From Anaerococcus pacaensis 9403502 (lineage in GTDB: Bacteria; Bacillota; Clostridia; Tissierellales; Peptoniphilaceae): a stretch of DNA of 64,000 nt. The notes below the pieces were generated by a model that searched no databases, was not told where the DNA came from, and was given only the letters and a program-made list of their open reading frames with translations. This document shows, piece after piece, positions 18,253 to 27,191 of the stretch. The stretch spans positions 515,085-579,084 of the forward strand of contig HG326663.1 of the NCBI GenBank assembly GCA_000308255.3. The letters run 5' to 3'. Made by a program: the position numbers and the translations under genes. Numbering within the stretch: the first letter of the stretch is position 1; every line of letters starts with the position of its first letter.

Positions 18253-20037
18253 TTATCCCTTATAGAATGGTCCATAGTATTCGCTTGCTTTGTAGTCTGC
18301 TGATTCTTGGCATTTTGTTCCAAATCCATTGTATGAATGTGGTCTAAATACTCTATCTCTATCTACGTTGTGAGTAGATACTGGGATTCTAAGCATACTA
18401 GCAAGTGTGATTAAGTCAGCACCAACATGGCCATAGACTGCAGCACAGTGGTTTGATCCCCAGTTTGCCATTACTTCGTATACACTTTCAAAGCCTGGCG
18501 CTCCAAGGATTGGAGAGAACCATGTGGTTGGCCATGTTCTATCTGACCTATCTTCAAGGATTTGACTGATGTCTGCTGGTAGGTTAACTGTGTAGCCTTC
18601 TGCTATTTGGATAGTAGGTCCTACACCATCGATTAAATTTACTCTAATCATTGTCATTGGCATTTCTGCTTCTGTTCTAAATCTAGAAGAGAATCCACCG
18701 CCTCTGAAGTATTGGTGGTTAGCTTGTGGCCAGTCAGTTGCATCTAGCATTGCCTGCATGTCTTCTTCTGTAACGTCCCAGAAGTGTTTCATTACGTTGT
18801 TGCCTTCGCTATCTTTACATGCACCTGATGCATCTAGGGCAGAAGCGCCTGAGTTAATTAGGTGGATAACGCCGTTTTTGCCAACACCTTCTAGGTCATA
18901 ACCTGTTACTCTCTTCATAGATTCTGGTGACCAGTATGTTCTTACATCTGAGAATAGGGCTGCTTTATTAGTTAGTAATGTACCAAATAGCATTGATACA
19001 CCGTTTAGTGTGTCATTTTCTGTAGCAAATGCTAGTGGTTGTTTTGGACCGTTCCAGTCAAATGTAGATGCCATGATAGCTTCTGTGAAGTCTGCATTTG
19101 GTAGCCAGTCTGTCCATTGCCTTTGGCCTTGGAAGCCTGCAGAGATTGCATTTCTACCTAAGGCTTCTTCATGCCAACCTAGTTCAGCTAGTTTTTCGTT
19201 ACCAAACATTAGGTCTCTACAAATCATAGCGTGTTTTACAACAAAATCCCACTCATCTTCATCAGATACTACTTTAGATTTTGTAACAATCTCTGGCATA
19301 TCAATACCTTCGTTGATATTGATGCCTTCATTCATGTTTTCTGCTACCCACTTACGAGCGCGTTCAAATTCATCTTTATCATAGATTTCAAGTTTCATTC
19401 TTCTAAGGATTTCTGTCATGTCTACCCATTCAGTTCTCATACCTAGGTAGTCTTGGAAGAATTTAGCATTGGCATCAGATCCAGCTATACCCATTGATAT
19501 ACCACCAATGTTTAAGTATGCCTTATCTTTCATTTGACCCATAGCTACTGCAGCTCTTGCAAATCTTAGGATTTTTTCTTTAACATCTTCTGGTACTGTT
19601 TCATCATTAGCATCTTGTACTTCGCTACCGTAGATGGAAAATGCAGGTAGGCCTCTTTGTGCATAGGCACTCATTACAGCTGCTAGATATACAGCCCCTG
19701 GTCTTTCGGTTCCATTAAAGCCCCATACAGCTTTCACTGTGCTTGGGTCAAGGTCCATAGTTTCTGTACCATAGCACCAGCATGGTGTAACTGTAAGGGT
19801 TGCTACTACATTTTCTGTAGCAAATTGTTCAGCGCATTGGTTAGCTTCTGCAGATCCACCGATAGTTGTGTTTGATACCACACATTCTACTGGGTTACCA
19901 TCAGCATATCTTAGATTTGATTCGATTAAATCTTTTGCAGCATTAGCAAGTCTCATTGTTTGTTCTTCTAGGGATTCGCGAACGCCACCCCATCTACCAT
20001 CGATTACTGGTCTAATACCAATTCTTGGATTTGTCAT
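18253..20037 (-). CDS. fucI: L-fucose isomerase
   Basis: Manganese-dependent isomerase turning L-fucose into L-fuculose. It is 594 residues, as in known FucI. The N-terminus reads PRIGIRPVIDGRWGGVRESLE. The metal and substrate region is around FATENDTLNGVSMLFG near residues 337-352, and the C-terminal part contains NWGSNHCAAVYGHVGADL near 545. AAAGGAG precedes the ATG. It is second in the operon, after the kinase gene. D-arabinose is a known side substrate of such enzymes, but fucA and fucU next door fix the pathway. Confidence 0.95.
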   Translation of the reverse strand: MTNPRIGIRPVIDGRWGGVRESLEEQTMRLANAAKDLIESNLRYADGNPVECVVSNTTIGGSAEANQCAEQFATENVVATLTVTPCWCYGTETMDLDPSTVKAVWGFNGTERPGAVYLAAVMSAYAQRGLPAFSIYGSEVQDANDETVPEDVKEKILRFARAAVAMGQMKDKAYLNIGGISMGIAGSDANAKFFQDYLGMRTEWVDMTEILRRMKLEIYDKDEFERARKWVAENMNEGININEGIDMPEIVTKSKVVSDEDEWDFVVKHAMICRDLMFGNEKLAELGWHEEALGRNAISAGFQGQRQWTDWLPNADFTEAIMASTFDWNGPKQPLAFATENDTLNGVSMLFGTLLTNKAALFSDVRTYWSPESMKRVTGYDLEGVGKNGVIHLINSGASALDASGACKDSEGNNVMKHFWDVTEEDMQAMLDATDWPQANHQYFRGGGFSSRFRTEAEMPMTMIRVNLIDGVGPTIQIAEGYTVNLPADISQILEDRSDRTWPTTWFSPILGAPGFESVYEVMANWGSNHCAAVYGHVGADLITLASMLRIPVSTHNVDRDRVFRPHSYNGFGTKCQESADYKASEYYGPFYKG

Positions 20038-20047
20038 TTTATCTCCT

Positions 20048-21454
20048 TTATTTATATATTTTTATTTCTTCGCTATTTAATATATATTCTCTAAGTTTTA
20101 GAGAAGCTTCTCTTCCTTCTAGTATCTCTACTTGCGATAAAATATTGCCCATACCAGTGGCTTCTTTAGGACCTGCTATGACAGCAAGTCCAAGTTTATC
20201 AGCTACGAGCTGGCATAGGATTTCAGACTGAGAACCACCCCCAATAATATGAGCTTTCTTAAATTTCCTATCTAATATATGTTCGATATATTCCACTACT
20301 TCTACATAACTTTCGACAATGCTTTGGTATAAAAGTCTAAAATATTCCATTGGGTCTACTGATTTCTGATAAGCGTTATCATCTAGATATTTTTCAAATA
20401 CTCCGATAAAATCATCAGTTTGCTTATTTAGTTCTTCGTCGTAGACATCTACATAGTAGCTAAAGTCTTCTGTCTCGTGAACTCTTCTTGTAATCTCATC
20501 AAAAGATAGTTTTTGGCCCTCTTTTGCTTCGATAGCTTTTTTGAGTTGCTCAATCAGATATAGCCCTGTGATATTTTTAAAGAACATGTTCTTACCAGCA
20601 AAGCCTGTTTCATTGGTCAGGTCATAGTTATAAGACTCTTCGGTGATGATTGGATTATCAGTAAAACACCCTACCAAAGACCAAGTACCTGATGATATAA
20701 AAAGTGTATCAAGGTTGTCATATGCCTCTGTAAGATATGTCGCACTTGCAGTATCGTGGGATGGGACCTGCAGGACTTTTATATCAAATTTATTAATTTC
20801 ATCATTGCTACTATTTTTTGTAGATCCTATCACGGTCTTCTCAGTTACCTCTGGCAGCAAGTCCTTATCAAAGCCCAAGTCTTCAAACAATTTATAATTC
20901 CAATCTCCAGCTTCTAAATCAAACATTTGACTGGTTGAGCATATGGTTTTTTCTCCGTACTTTTCGCCTGACAGGAAATAATTAATCAGGTTTGGAGTCA
21001 TCAGTATGACTTTTGCCTTATCAAGCAAATCAGGGTGCTCTTTCCTTAGGGTTTCTAATTGAAATAAGGTGTTGATATCCATGATTTGATTGCCGGTTTT
21101 TAGGTATAAGTCTTTAAGTGAGATTTTATCTTCTATGCTTGCAAGTCCCTTAGCATATATATCATTTCTATATGCCATAGGGCTTGCTACTAGATTCCCT
21201 TCATCATCTATGAGCCCATAATCTACACCCCAAGTATCAACCCCAATCGATTCGATTGTCCCGCCATGCTCTATAACAGTTTTGTAAATGTTTTCAAGTA
21301 GGCCATCGATATTCCAATAATTGATACCATCTTTGGCCACCATCTCGTGATTATATCTCATCACTTCTTCAAAAGAGATCTGACCATCTTCATAGACACC
21401 TAATATTCCCCTAATCGAGGTGGCGCCCATATCTATAGCTAAATATTTTGTCAA
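20048..21454 (-). CDS. fucK: L-fuculokinase (FGGY family, rhamnulokinase-like sequence)
   Basis: A 468-residue FGGY carbohydrate kinase expected to phosphorylate L-fuculose at C1. The N-terminal ATPase fold starts IDMGATSIRGILG. GVDTWGVDYGLID (around 71-83) is closer to rhamnulokinase than to enterobacterial FucK. SSGTWSLVG and IIGGGSQSEILCQL mark the C-terminal phosphate and adenosine sites. The start appears to be TTG, five bases after the GGAGG core; a nearby ATG is out of frame. It opens the fucose operon, so fuculose is the likely substrate, though L-rhamnulose cannot be excluded from motifs alone. Confidence 0.85.
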   Translation of the reverse strand: MTKYLAIDMGATSIRGILGVYEDGQISFEEVMRYNHEMVAKDGINYWNIDGLLENIYKTVIEHGGTIESIGVDTWGVDYGLIDDEGNLVASPMAYRNDIYAKGLASIEDKISLKDLYLKTGNQIMDINTLFQLETLRKEHPDLLDKAKVILMTPNLINYFLSGEKYGEKTICSTSQMFDLEAGDWNYKLFEDLGFDKDLLPEVTEKTVIGSTKNSSNDEINKFDIKVLQVPSHDTASATYLTEAYDNLDTLFISSGTWSLVGCFTDNPIITEESYNYDLTNETGFAGKNMFFKNITGLYLIEQLKKAIEAKEGQKLSFDEITRRVHETEDFSYYVDVYDEELNKQTDDFIGVFEKYLDDNAYQKSVDPMEYFRLLYQSIVESYVEVVEYIEHILDRKFKKAHIIGGGSQSEILCQLVADKLGLAVIAGPKEATGMGNILSQVEILEGREASLKLREYILNSEEIKIYK

Positions 21455-21469
21455 TCATCCCTCCTTATA

Positions 21470-21495
21470 GTTTAACGTTTTCATTTAATATTATA
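21470..21495 (-). promoter_or_regulatory. fuc operon -10 region with cre-like element
   Basis: On the minus strand TATAAT (21490-21495) is followed by TGAAAACGTTAAAC (21470-21483), which matches the CcpA cre consensus except at its last two positions. The element lies between the -10 and the ribosome site, a position suited to catabolite repression. No good -35 at standard spacing was seen. Confidence 0.45.
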
Positions 21496-21556
21496 GTACA
21501 CTAAATCGTTTGCTTTGTAAATTTTGGATATTAGAATGACTAATTACACCCATTTG

Positions 21557-21607
21557 TTCATTAAACAATTCATAAAACTTCAAGTTCGTTCATAAATTTG
21601 ATATAAT
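21557..21607 (+). promoter_or_regulatory. Promoter of the divergent DeoR gene with repeated TTCATWAA boxes
   Basis: TATAAT (21602-21607) has TTCAAG 17 bases upstream (21579-21584). Three related boxes, TTCATTAAAC (21557), TTCATAAAAC (21569) and TTCATAAATT (21589), surround it and may be sites for the DeoR regulator. Confidence 0.5.
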
Positions 21608-21649
21608 TGAATAAATACAACTAGAATTTAAGTAATTATGGAGAAAAAA

Positions 21650-22429
21650 ATGATTTCTGATGAACGTTTGTACAAAATCAAAGAAATTTTAGATAATAAA
21701 AAATTTGTATCCACCAAGGAGCTTGCTGATACACTCTATGTGTCCATGTCTACTATCAGACGCGATCTAATTGAACTAGAAAACCAAGGGATGGTGGCTC
21801 GTAGCCGAGGGGGCGTATCCCTGATCTCTGACCAGCACGGGGAGTTTTCATCCTATGTAAGAAGTGGGGAGAACATAGAGAAAAAGAAAATCATAGCCCA
21901 GCTTGCTAATAATTTCCTAAATGACTACAAGACCATGTTTATAGATTCATCATCCACTTGCCTTTATCTAACAGATTATTTTGCCCAATATAGCAAGCTA
22001 TCTGTCATAACCAACTCCCTCATGCTTCCTTACGTCCTAAACAACGATAAAAGCACTAGCATATATTGTAGTGGAGGAGTTCTAAAGCCTTACAGCTTTG
22101 CTTTTGTAGGCTATGATGCTATAAAATATGTCAACAAATTCAAAACTGAACTGTGCTTTTTTTCGTGTAACTACGTAGATAAAAATGGCATCTACGGATC
22201 TAGCTTAGACCAGGTAGAACTGAAAGAAGCTATGATACGAAATTCCGCTTTTGTAATTTTGCTGGCAGATTCTAGTAAATTTAACAGGAGCACACTGATT
22301 AAAATCACCAACTTTGATGAAGTTGATTACATAATCACAGACCAAGAACCTGTTGGTTTTAACACCTATGATGAGACAACCCAAAAGAAATTTATTTGGC
22401 CAAAACAAAAGGGCTCTACCAATGAGTAG
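21650..22429 (+). CDS. fucR: DeoR-family transcriptional regulator, probable fucose operon regulator
   Basis: 259 residues: a DeoR winged helix-turn-helix (about 5-57, with the segment MSTIRRDLIELENQG) and a DeoR C-terminal sensor domain (IDSSSTCLYL near 98-107). It is divergent from the fucose operon, so control of fucK-fucA is likely. DeoR proteins usually sense a phosphorylated sugar, here perhaps L-fuculose-1-phosphate. An ATG four codons upstream (21638) lacks a ribosome site and itself forms part of the GGAG that serves the ATG at 21650. The gene ends in a bidirectional terminator shared with the facing kinase gene. Confidence 0.85.
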   Translation: MISDERLYKIKEILDNKKFVSTKELADTLYVSMSTIRRDLIELENQGMVARSRGGVSLISDQHGEFSSYVRSGENIEKKKIIAQLANNFLNDYKTMFIDSSSTCLYLTDYFAQYSKLSVITNSLMLPYVLNNDKSTSIYCSGGVLKPYSFAFVGYDAIKYVNKFKTELCFFSCNYVDKNGIYGSSLDQVELKEAMIRNSAFVILLADSSKFNRSTLIKITNFDEVDYIITDQEPVGFNTYDETTQKKFIWPKQKGSTNE

Positions 22430-22440
22430 AGCCTTTTGTT
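22406..22440. terminator. Bidirectional terminator between the DeoR gene and the FGGY kinase gene
   Basis: CAAAAGG-G-CTCTAC pairs with GTAGAG-CC-TTTTG, leaving one bulged G. The stem overlaps the last codons of the plus-strand gene, and both flanks are A/T tracts. Confidence 0.85.
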
Positions 22441-24036
22441 TTAAAATTTATTTTCTGCTTCTTTCACCACGGTTAGAGCATTTTTGTATCTATCTAGATA
22501 TACATTAAAGCCCTCTACCAAGTCTGGGTCTGGTTTTTCATTTAATTTCTCTAGGTCATTAAAGACTTTTATGTTCAAGAAATCATTCAGTTTCTCACCC
22601 TGACTTTCTTTGGCAAATAATGTGAGCAGGGCCATGCCCCAAGGGCCGCCATCTCCAGCTGATTCATAGACATCCACTGGCACGTTTAGGCCTGCTGCAG
22701 TTATTTTTTGCATGCCGCCTGGAGTATTGAACACTCCACCATGGGCTACCAAGCTTTCGATAGCTACGCCTTCGCCTACAGTCAGGATGTCTTGGCCAAT
22801 TCTAATGGTGGCCATAGTAGAATACAGATTTGACAAGAGGAGATTGGATAGATTAAAATTGCTGTCTTCTTTTCTAATTACCATTGGTCTGCCGTAGTAG
22901 ATATCTACAATTGGTTCACCAGAAAGAAGGTTATATGATAATACATTGCCACAATCAGGGTCTCCAGCTAGAGCCTTTAGGTAGATATACTTATAAAAGT
23001 CCCCATCATTTTCAAAGCTAAAGCCATTGTCAGACATGAATTCTCTCATGAGATTAATCCAGCTATCAAAGTCGCTTACGCCGTTGTTGGCATGGACCAT
23101 AGCCACCGGATAGCCATCAGGGGTAGCTACTATATCAATTTCTTCATAGTATTTTTCAAGGTCTTCTTCTAGGACTATCATTGAAAAAATTGATGTTCCC
23201 ACTGAGATATTACCAGTTTTTGGCTCTATGGCATTTGTAGCTATCATTCCTGTTTGGGCGTCACCCTCTGGGGCTGCCATAAAAATGCCCGGCTTAAGGT
23301 CTCCGCTAGGATCTAGGAGCTTTACACCAGCTTCTGTCAGAGACCCAGCTTTTTCTCCAGCTATCTTTATGGTAGGGAGTATGTCAGCAATATTTAGCTT
23401 AGAATTATTTTCATTTAATAAGACGTTCATCTTTTCAATCATGACTTTGTCATAATCAAGTGATGTGTAGTCTATTGGAAACATACCAGACGCATCGCCA
23501 ATACCTAGATATTTTTCACCTGTGAGTAGATAGTGGATGTATCCAGAAAGCGTAGTCATATAGGCAATATCTTCTACATAAGCCTCTTTGCTGATAAGGG
23601 CTTGGAAGAGATGGGCTACTGACCACCTGTGAGGGATATTATAAGAAAATTGGTCAATCAATATATTTCTAGCTTCACTAGTATTAGAATTTCTCCAAGT
23701 TCTAAAAGGAGTGAGGAGTTTATCGTTTTTATCTAGTGCAATAAAGCCGTGCATCATAGCTGATATGCCGATAGCTCCGATTGATTCTAGTGTGATGCCG
23801 TAGCTCTCTTGTATCTTTTCTTTTAGGTCCTTATAAACAGTTTGGACACCAATAATAGCATAATCTAGGTCATAAGTCCAGAAGCTATTTTCAAATTTAT
23901 TTTCCCAGTTAAAGGCTGCTGTTGCTAAAATGCTCGCCTCATCATCTATCATTACTGCCTTTATTCTAGTAGAACCAAGCTCGATTCCTAGATAGGTTTT
24001 ATTATCTATAATTTTTTGTTTTAGTAATTCATTCAT
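22441..24036 (-). CDS. FGGY-family carbohydrate kinase, substrate unknown
   Basis: A 531-residue sugar kinase of the xylulokinase/ribulokinase superfamily. It has an N-terminal phosphate loop GIELGSTRIKAVM near residues 17-29, GISAMMHGFIALD near 88-100 with TPFRTWRN soon after, and a C-terminal VAHGGVFNTPGGMQ. It belongs to the branch usually labelled xylulokinase-like or sugar kinase in anaerobic Firmicutes. The longer frame begins at 24063, but the ATG at 24036 has GGAGG seven bases upstream. The gene is monocistronic, with its own promoter, a cre-like element and terminators on both sides. Its place between the fucose and GalNAc operons suggests a host sugar, but the substrate is unknown to me. 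Confidence 0.8.
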   Translation of the reverse strand: MNELLKQKIIDNKTYLGIELGSTRIKAVMIDDEASILATAAFNWENKFENSFWTYDLDYAIIGVQTVYKDLKEKIQESYGITLESIGAIGISAMMHGFIALDKNDKLLTPFRTWRNSNTSEARNILIDQFSYNIPHRWSVAHLFQALISKEAYVEDIAYMTTLSGYIHYLLTGEKYLGIGDASGMFPIDYTSLDYDKVMIEKMNVLLNENNSKLNIADILPTIKIAGEKAGSLTEAGVKLLDPSGDLKPGIFMAAPEGDAQTGMIATNAIEPKTGNISVGTSIFSMIVLEEDLEKYYEEIDIVATPDGYPVAMVHANNGVSDFDSWINLMREFMSDNGFSFENDGDFYKYIYLKALAGDPDCGNVLSYNLLSGEPIVDIYYGRPMVIRKEDSNFNLSNLLLSNLYSTMATIRIGQDILTVGEGVAIESLVAHGGVFNTPGGMQKITAAGLNVPVDVYESAGDGGPWGMALLTLFAKESQGEKLNDFLNIKVFNDLEKLNEKPDPDLVEGFNVYLDRYKNALTVVKEAENKF

Positions 24037-24061
24037 AGCTAATCCTCCAATTATTATAATC

Positions 24062-24090
24062 ACTATATCAAGAAATCGTTTTTATTGCAA
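24062..24090 (-). promoter_or_regulatory. Promoter of the FGGY kinase gene with cre-like spacer
   Basis: On the minus strand TTGCAA (24085-24090), 17 bases, TATAGT (24062-24067). The stretch 24071-24085 reads ATAAAAACGATTTCT, which differs from the cre consensus WTGNAANCGNWNNCW only at the G. That suggests CcpA repression by blocking RNA polymerase. Confidence 0.6.
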
Positions 24091-24112
24091 TTTATAAATT
24101 TAAGTTTAGCAG

Positions 24113-24146
24113 CAAAACGAAAAAATCGCCCCAGCCTTGGGGCGAT
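24113..24146 (-). terminator. Terminator of the GalNAc/galactose operon
   Basis: Perfect nine-base arms ATCGCCCCA and TGGGGCGAT (24125-24133 and 24138-24146), followed on the minus strand by TTTTT. It lies three bases past the lacD stop codon. Confidence 0.92.
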
Positions 24147-24149
24147 ATC

Positions 24150-25136
24150 CTATTCACATTCAATTTTGTCAAATACAGATGTAGCTGTTTCTTTGATAAC
24201 CTCATTAAGGGTTACTATATTTTCTTTTCCTGTTTCAGTCAGCCATTTTTGAGCATCAGTTTCGTTTTGGCCGTAGATGTCTACTGCTCCCTTCCATGTC
24301 GCCCTCCCGCAAAGTACACCGTTAAATGTTGATCCTGCTTCTTTGGCAAATCTTAGGGTGTCTTGGAACATTTCTGCGCTTACTCCTCCTGATAGGAAGA
24401 TGAATGGGATGCTTGTGGCATCTGATTGTTCTTTGAATAGCCTTAAGGCTTCTTCGCGGCTAAATAGGTTTTCGCCTTCGCCAAAGCCTTCTACATAGTT
24501 CATATTTAGTGGAGCTTCTACTTTTAGGACATCTACTTTGTAGCGAGGGTCATCGAATACTTTCATGGCTTCGTTGACTTTTCTTGGGCGAACTTTTGCG
24601 TACTCTGCTCCCTTAACATCTTCTATCGTTTCATCATAGGTTACGATTTCTAAGAAATATGGTAGGCCTAGGGCTTCACATTCATAGCCTACTCTTTCTA
24701 CCCATGCTTTTTTGATTTCATTGTATTCTTCTGTTTGGTCTACATCGTAATATAGGAGAACTTTTATGCCATTTGCGCCCATTTCTTTTAGGCGTATCCC
24801 GCTCATATTATCGATTAGCTTTGGTAGTCTACCCTCATCGTATTCGTCATATCCTGTTTGCTCGTAGCTAATGATAAGGCCTGCGTCTTTGTCGCGCGCC
24901 TTTATGCCAGGTGCTCCATAGATTGGGTCTAGCAAGATTGATGAGGAGTATTTGGTAAGTTCACTAATCACGAGTTCCTTAAATCTACCAATTCCTTCGA
25001 CATTATTGAGCTCTGGATTGGCCTTATCCATCATTTTTTCCATCGACCCACGTTGGTCGATGGCAAGGGCTGCTATCGCTCCTGCTTCATTTGCTAAAAT
25101 CCTTAGATTGTCGTATTTCTCTTTTGAAACTTTCAT
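24150..25136 (-). CDS. lacD: Tagatose-1,6-bisphosphate aldolase
   Basis: Class I aldolase cleaving D-tagatose-1,6-bisphosphate to dihydroxyacetone phosphate and glyceraldehyde-3-phosphate. It is 328 residues, close to LacD. AIDQRGSMEKMM (22-33), LLDPIYGAPG (69-78), DVLKVEAPLN near 199-208 with the Schiff-base lysine, and FIFLSGGVSAEMF near 244-256 are LacD features. It is the last of eight genes. Its ATG overlaps the lacC stop (ATGA), and the operon terminator follows directly. Confidence 0.93.
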   Translation of the reverse strand: MKVSKEKYDNLRILANEAGAIAALAIDQRGSMEKMMDKANPELNNVEGIGRFKELVISELTKYSSSILLDPIYGAPGIKARDKDAGLIISYEQTGYDEYDEGRLPKLIDNMSGIRLKEMGANGIKVLLYYDVDQTEEYNEIKKAWVERVGYECEALGLPYFLEIVTYDETIEDVKGAEYAKVRPRKVNEAMKVFDDPRYKVDVLKVEAPLNMNYVEGFGEGENLFSREEALRLFKEQSDATSIPFIFLSGGVSAEMFQDTLRFAKEAGSTFNGVLCGRATWKGAVDIYGQNETDAQKWLTETGKENIVTLNEVIKETATSVFDKIECE

Positions 25137-26059
25137 ATTTCCTCCACGATTATTTGATCGTAATATTTGTCAAAGTCATCCATATTGATATGGGCCGTTT
25201 CCGGGTCTAGGACATTTAAAAGTCCGGCATTCATGCTTGTTTTTATAATATCGATATCAGTTTTATTTTTTGCAATGGCATAAATTGCGCCTGCTAGGGT
25301 CGAATCACCGCTGCCTACTGGGTTTACTGCGGTAACTACTGGCACACTAGCGGAATAAATATTATCTTTGATTTTAATAATAGCCCCGTCTTTACCGAGG
25401 GATGCGATAATGTATGGGATATCTATAAAAGGTTCAGCTAGCAACACTTCCTTGAGATCATCTTTAGTAATTTCCCTGCCAAGGAGATCTGAAATTTCAG
25501 TTTCATTTGGCTTGATGAGGTCAGGTTTTATCTCTGCTTTGATGACAGCTTCTAGGGCCTTTCCAGAAGTGTCTACTGATATAAATTTGCTACTTTTTTT
25601 GGCGTATTTTATAATTTCTTCATAAAAGTCTGGGTCAAGGCCTTGTGGGAGTGAACCTGAGATATTGATAAAGTCGCATCCGCAGCTTATTTCATCAAGA
25701 CTAGCTATAAATTTATCTCTTTCTTCAGCAGAGATAACTGGGCCTTTTTCGTTGATTTCTGTTTGCTTGCCCTCGTGAAGGATGGCTACACAATTGCGGG
25801 TAGCCCCCTTTATATCGACAAATCTAGTTTGATGGCCGAGGTCATTTAGTGAATTTTTGATAAATTCTCCAAGGACCCCACCGGCAAAGCCTGATTGGAC
25901 GACTTCAGCACCCAATTGGTGTAGGACTTTGCCAACATTGACTCCCTTGCCGCCTGGGGTTTTGATTTCATTTGTTACACGATTAACAGCATCTATTTTT
26001 AGCTCATCTAATGGATAGGATATATCCACAGATGGGTTGGCTGTTATGGTTAGGATCAT
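25133..26059 (-). CDS. lacC: Tagatose-6-phosphate kinase (PfkB family)
   Basis: A 308-residue PfkB-family kinase that phosphorylates tagatose-6-phosphate at C1. TPGGKGVNVGKVLHQLGAE (34-52) and the C-terminal NPVGSGDSTLAGAIYA near 247-262, with the catalytic Asp, are family signatures. 1-phosphofructokinase (FruK) and LacC are close relatives. Here lacD overlaps by an ATGA junction and lacA/lacB lie in the same operon, so tagatose-6-phosphate is the expected substrate. The start also overlaps the nagA stop by ATGA. Confidence 0.9.
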   Translation of the reverse strand: MILTITANPSVDISYPLDELKIDAVNRVTNEIKTPGGKGVNVGKVLHQLGAEVVQSGFAGGVLGEFIKNSLNDLGHQTRFVDIKGATRNCVAILHEGKQTEINEKGPVISAEERDKFIASLDEISCGCDFINISGSLPQGLDPDFYEEIIKYAKKSSKFISVDTSGKALEAVIKAEIKPDLIKPNETEISDLLGREITKDDLKEVLLAEPFIDIPYIIASLGKDGAIIKIKDNIYSASVPVVTAVNPVGSGDSTLAGAIYAIAKNKTDIDIIKTSMNAGLLNVLDPETAHINMDDFDKYYDQIIVEEI

Positions 26060-27183
26060 CCGAAGACTCTCTTTCCATCAATGAAAGTTGCTATGAGTTC
26101 TAGGTGATGGTCTAGGACGACAAAGTCAGCTGCATAGCCTTCTTTGAGCTTGCCACAAACATCATCTATACCTACTGATTTGGCTGGGATGAGGCTTGCC
26201 ATTTGTATAGCTTCAAAGGCTGTGGCTATATCCCATTCTACTACGTTTTTGACCCCATCTTTTAATTTTAGGATAGATCCAGCTAGGGCTCCTCCTTCTT
26301 TGAGGCGGGCTTGGCCATCTTTTACTAAAACGTCGAATTCGCCAAGCATATAGTCGCCCTCATCCATGCCGCCAGCTGCCATGCAATCTGTGATAAGGGC
26401 AACGCGGTCGCGGCCTTTTACATTCATGAGGACATTGGCAGAAGCTGGATTTACATGGTGGCCATCGCAGATAAGCTCACAATAAGCATCTGAATTCATA
26501 GCTGCCCCTACCATTCCCGGTTCTCTGTGGTGGAGGCCACTCATGCCGTTATAAGTGTGGATAAATATATCTGCACCTTCATTTACTGCAGACATAGCCT
26601 CATCATAGGTCGCATCAGAGTGAGCAAGGGCTACATGGATACCCAAGGCATTAGCCTGATGGATAAAATCAGCCACCCCTTCTCTTTCTGGGGCTATAGC
26701 GATTTTTTTAACTATGCCGCCTGATAGGTCATTCCATGTTTTAAGCTTTTCAATATCTGGATCTGTCATGTATTTTGGATTTTGAGCGCCCTTGTATTTT
26801 TCTGTAAAAAATGGGCCTTCTAGGAAGATTCCACGGACCTTCGCTCCTTCTACATCTTTCCACTCATCTCCTACGACCTTGCAAGCTTCATTGAGTCTTT
26901 CTACACTGTCGGTGAGAGTGGTTGGTAGAAATGATGTGACACCTGTTTCAAGGAGGCCAAGGCTCATTTTATTAAGTGCTCCAGGCTTACAATTCATTAT
27001 ATCTTCGCCTTTGTAGCCGTGGATATGAGTGTCAACTAGGCCTGGGGCGATGATTTCGCCTAGGTCTTCGTATTCATCTGGTTCATTTTTGGAGAAAGTA
27101 GTGATGATCCCATCCTTTACTTCCATAAAATAATCTTCTAATATCCTATCTTCTAGTACTATATATTTTGCTTTATAAAACAT
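26056..27183 (-). CDS. nagA: N-acetylhexosamine-6-phosphate deacetylase (NagA/AgaA)
   Basis: Amidohydrolase removing acetate from N-acetylglucosamine- or N-acetylgalactosamine-6-phosphate. Metal-site motifs are seen in VDTHIHGYKGED near residues 50-61, ALAHSDATYDEA near 187-198, HTYNGMSGLHHREPG near 208-222 and DGHHV. The catalytic Asp is in ALITDCMAAG. At 375 residues it is normal for NagA. In an operon with agaS and the tagatose pathway it most likely acts on GalNAc-6-phosphate, the role called AgaA elsewhere. Sequence alone does not tell the epimers apart. Confidence 0.9.
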   Translation of the reverse strand: MFYKAKYIVLEDRILEDYFMEVKDGIITTFSKNEPDEYEDLGEIIAPGLVDTHIHGYKGEDIMNCKPGALNKMSLGLLETGVTSFLPTTLTDSVERLNEACKVVGDEWKDVEGAKVRGIFLEGPFFTEKYKGAQNPKYMTDPDIEKLKTWNDLSGGIVKKIAIAPEREGVADFIHQANALGIHVALAHSDATYDEAMSAVNEGADIFIHTYNGMSGLHHREPGMVGAAMNSDAYCELICDGHHVNPASANVLMNVKGRDRVALITDCMAAGGMDEGDYMLGEFDVLVKDGQARLKEGGALAGSILKLKDGVKNVVEWDIATAFEAIQMASLIPAKSVGIDDVCGKLKEGYAADFVVLDHHLELIATFIDGKRVFG

Positions 27184-27191
27184 TTTAACCT

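Noticed and set aside
20048-21454. Call as L-rhamnulokinase rhaB
   Set aside because: Sequence motifs are similar, but the operon contains fucI, fucU and fucA and no rhamnose isomerase or rhamnose mutarotase.
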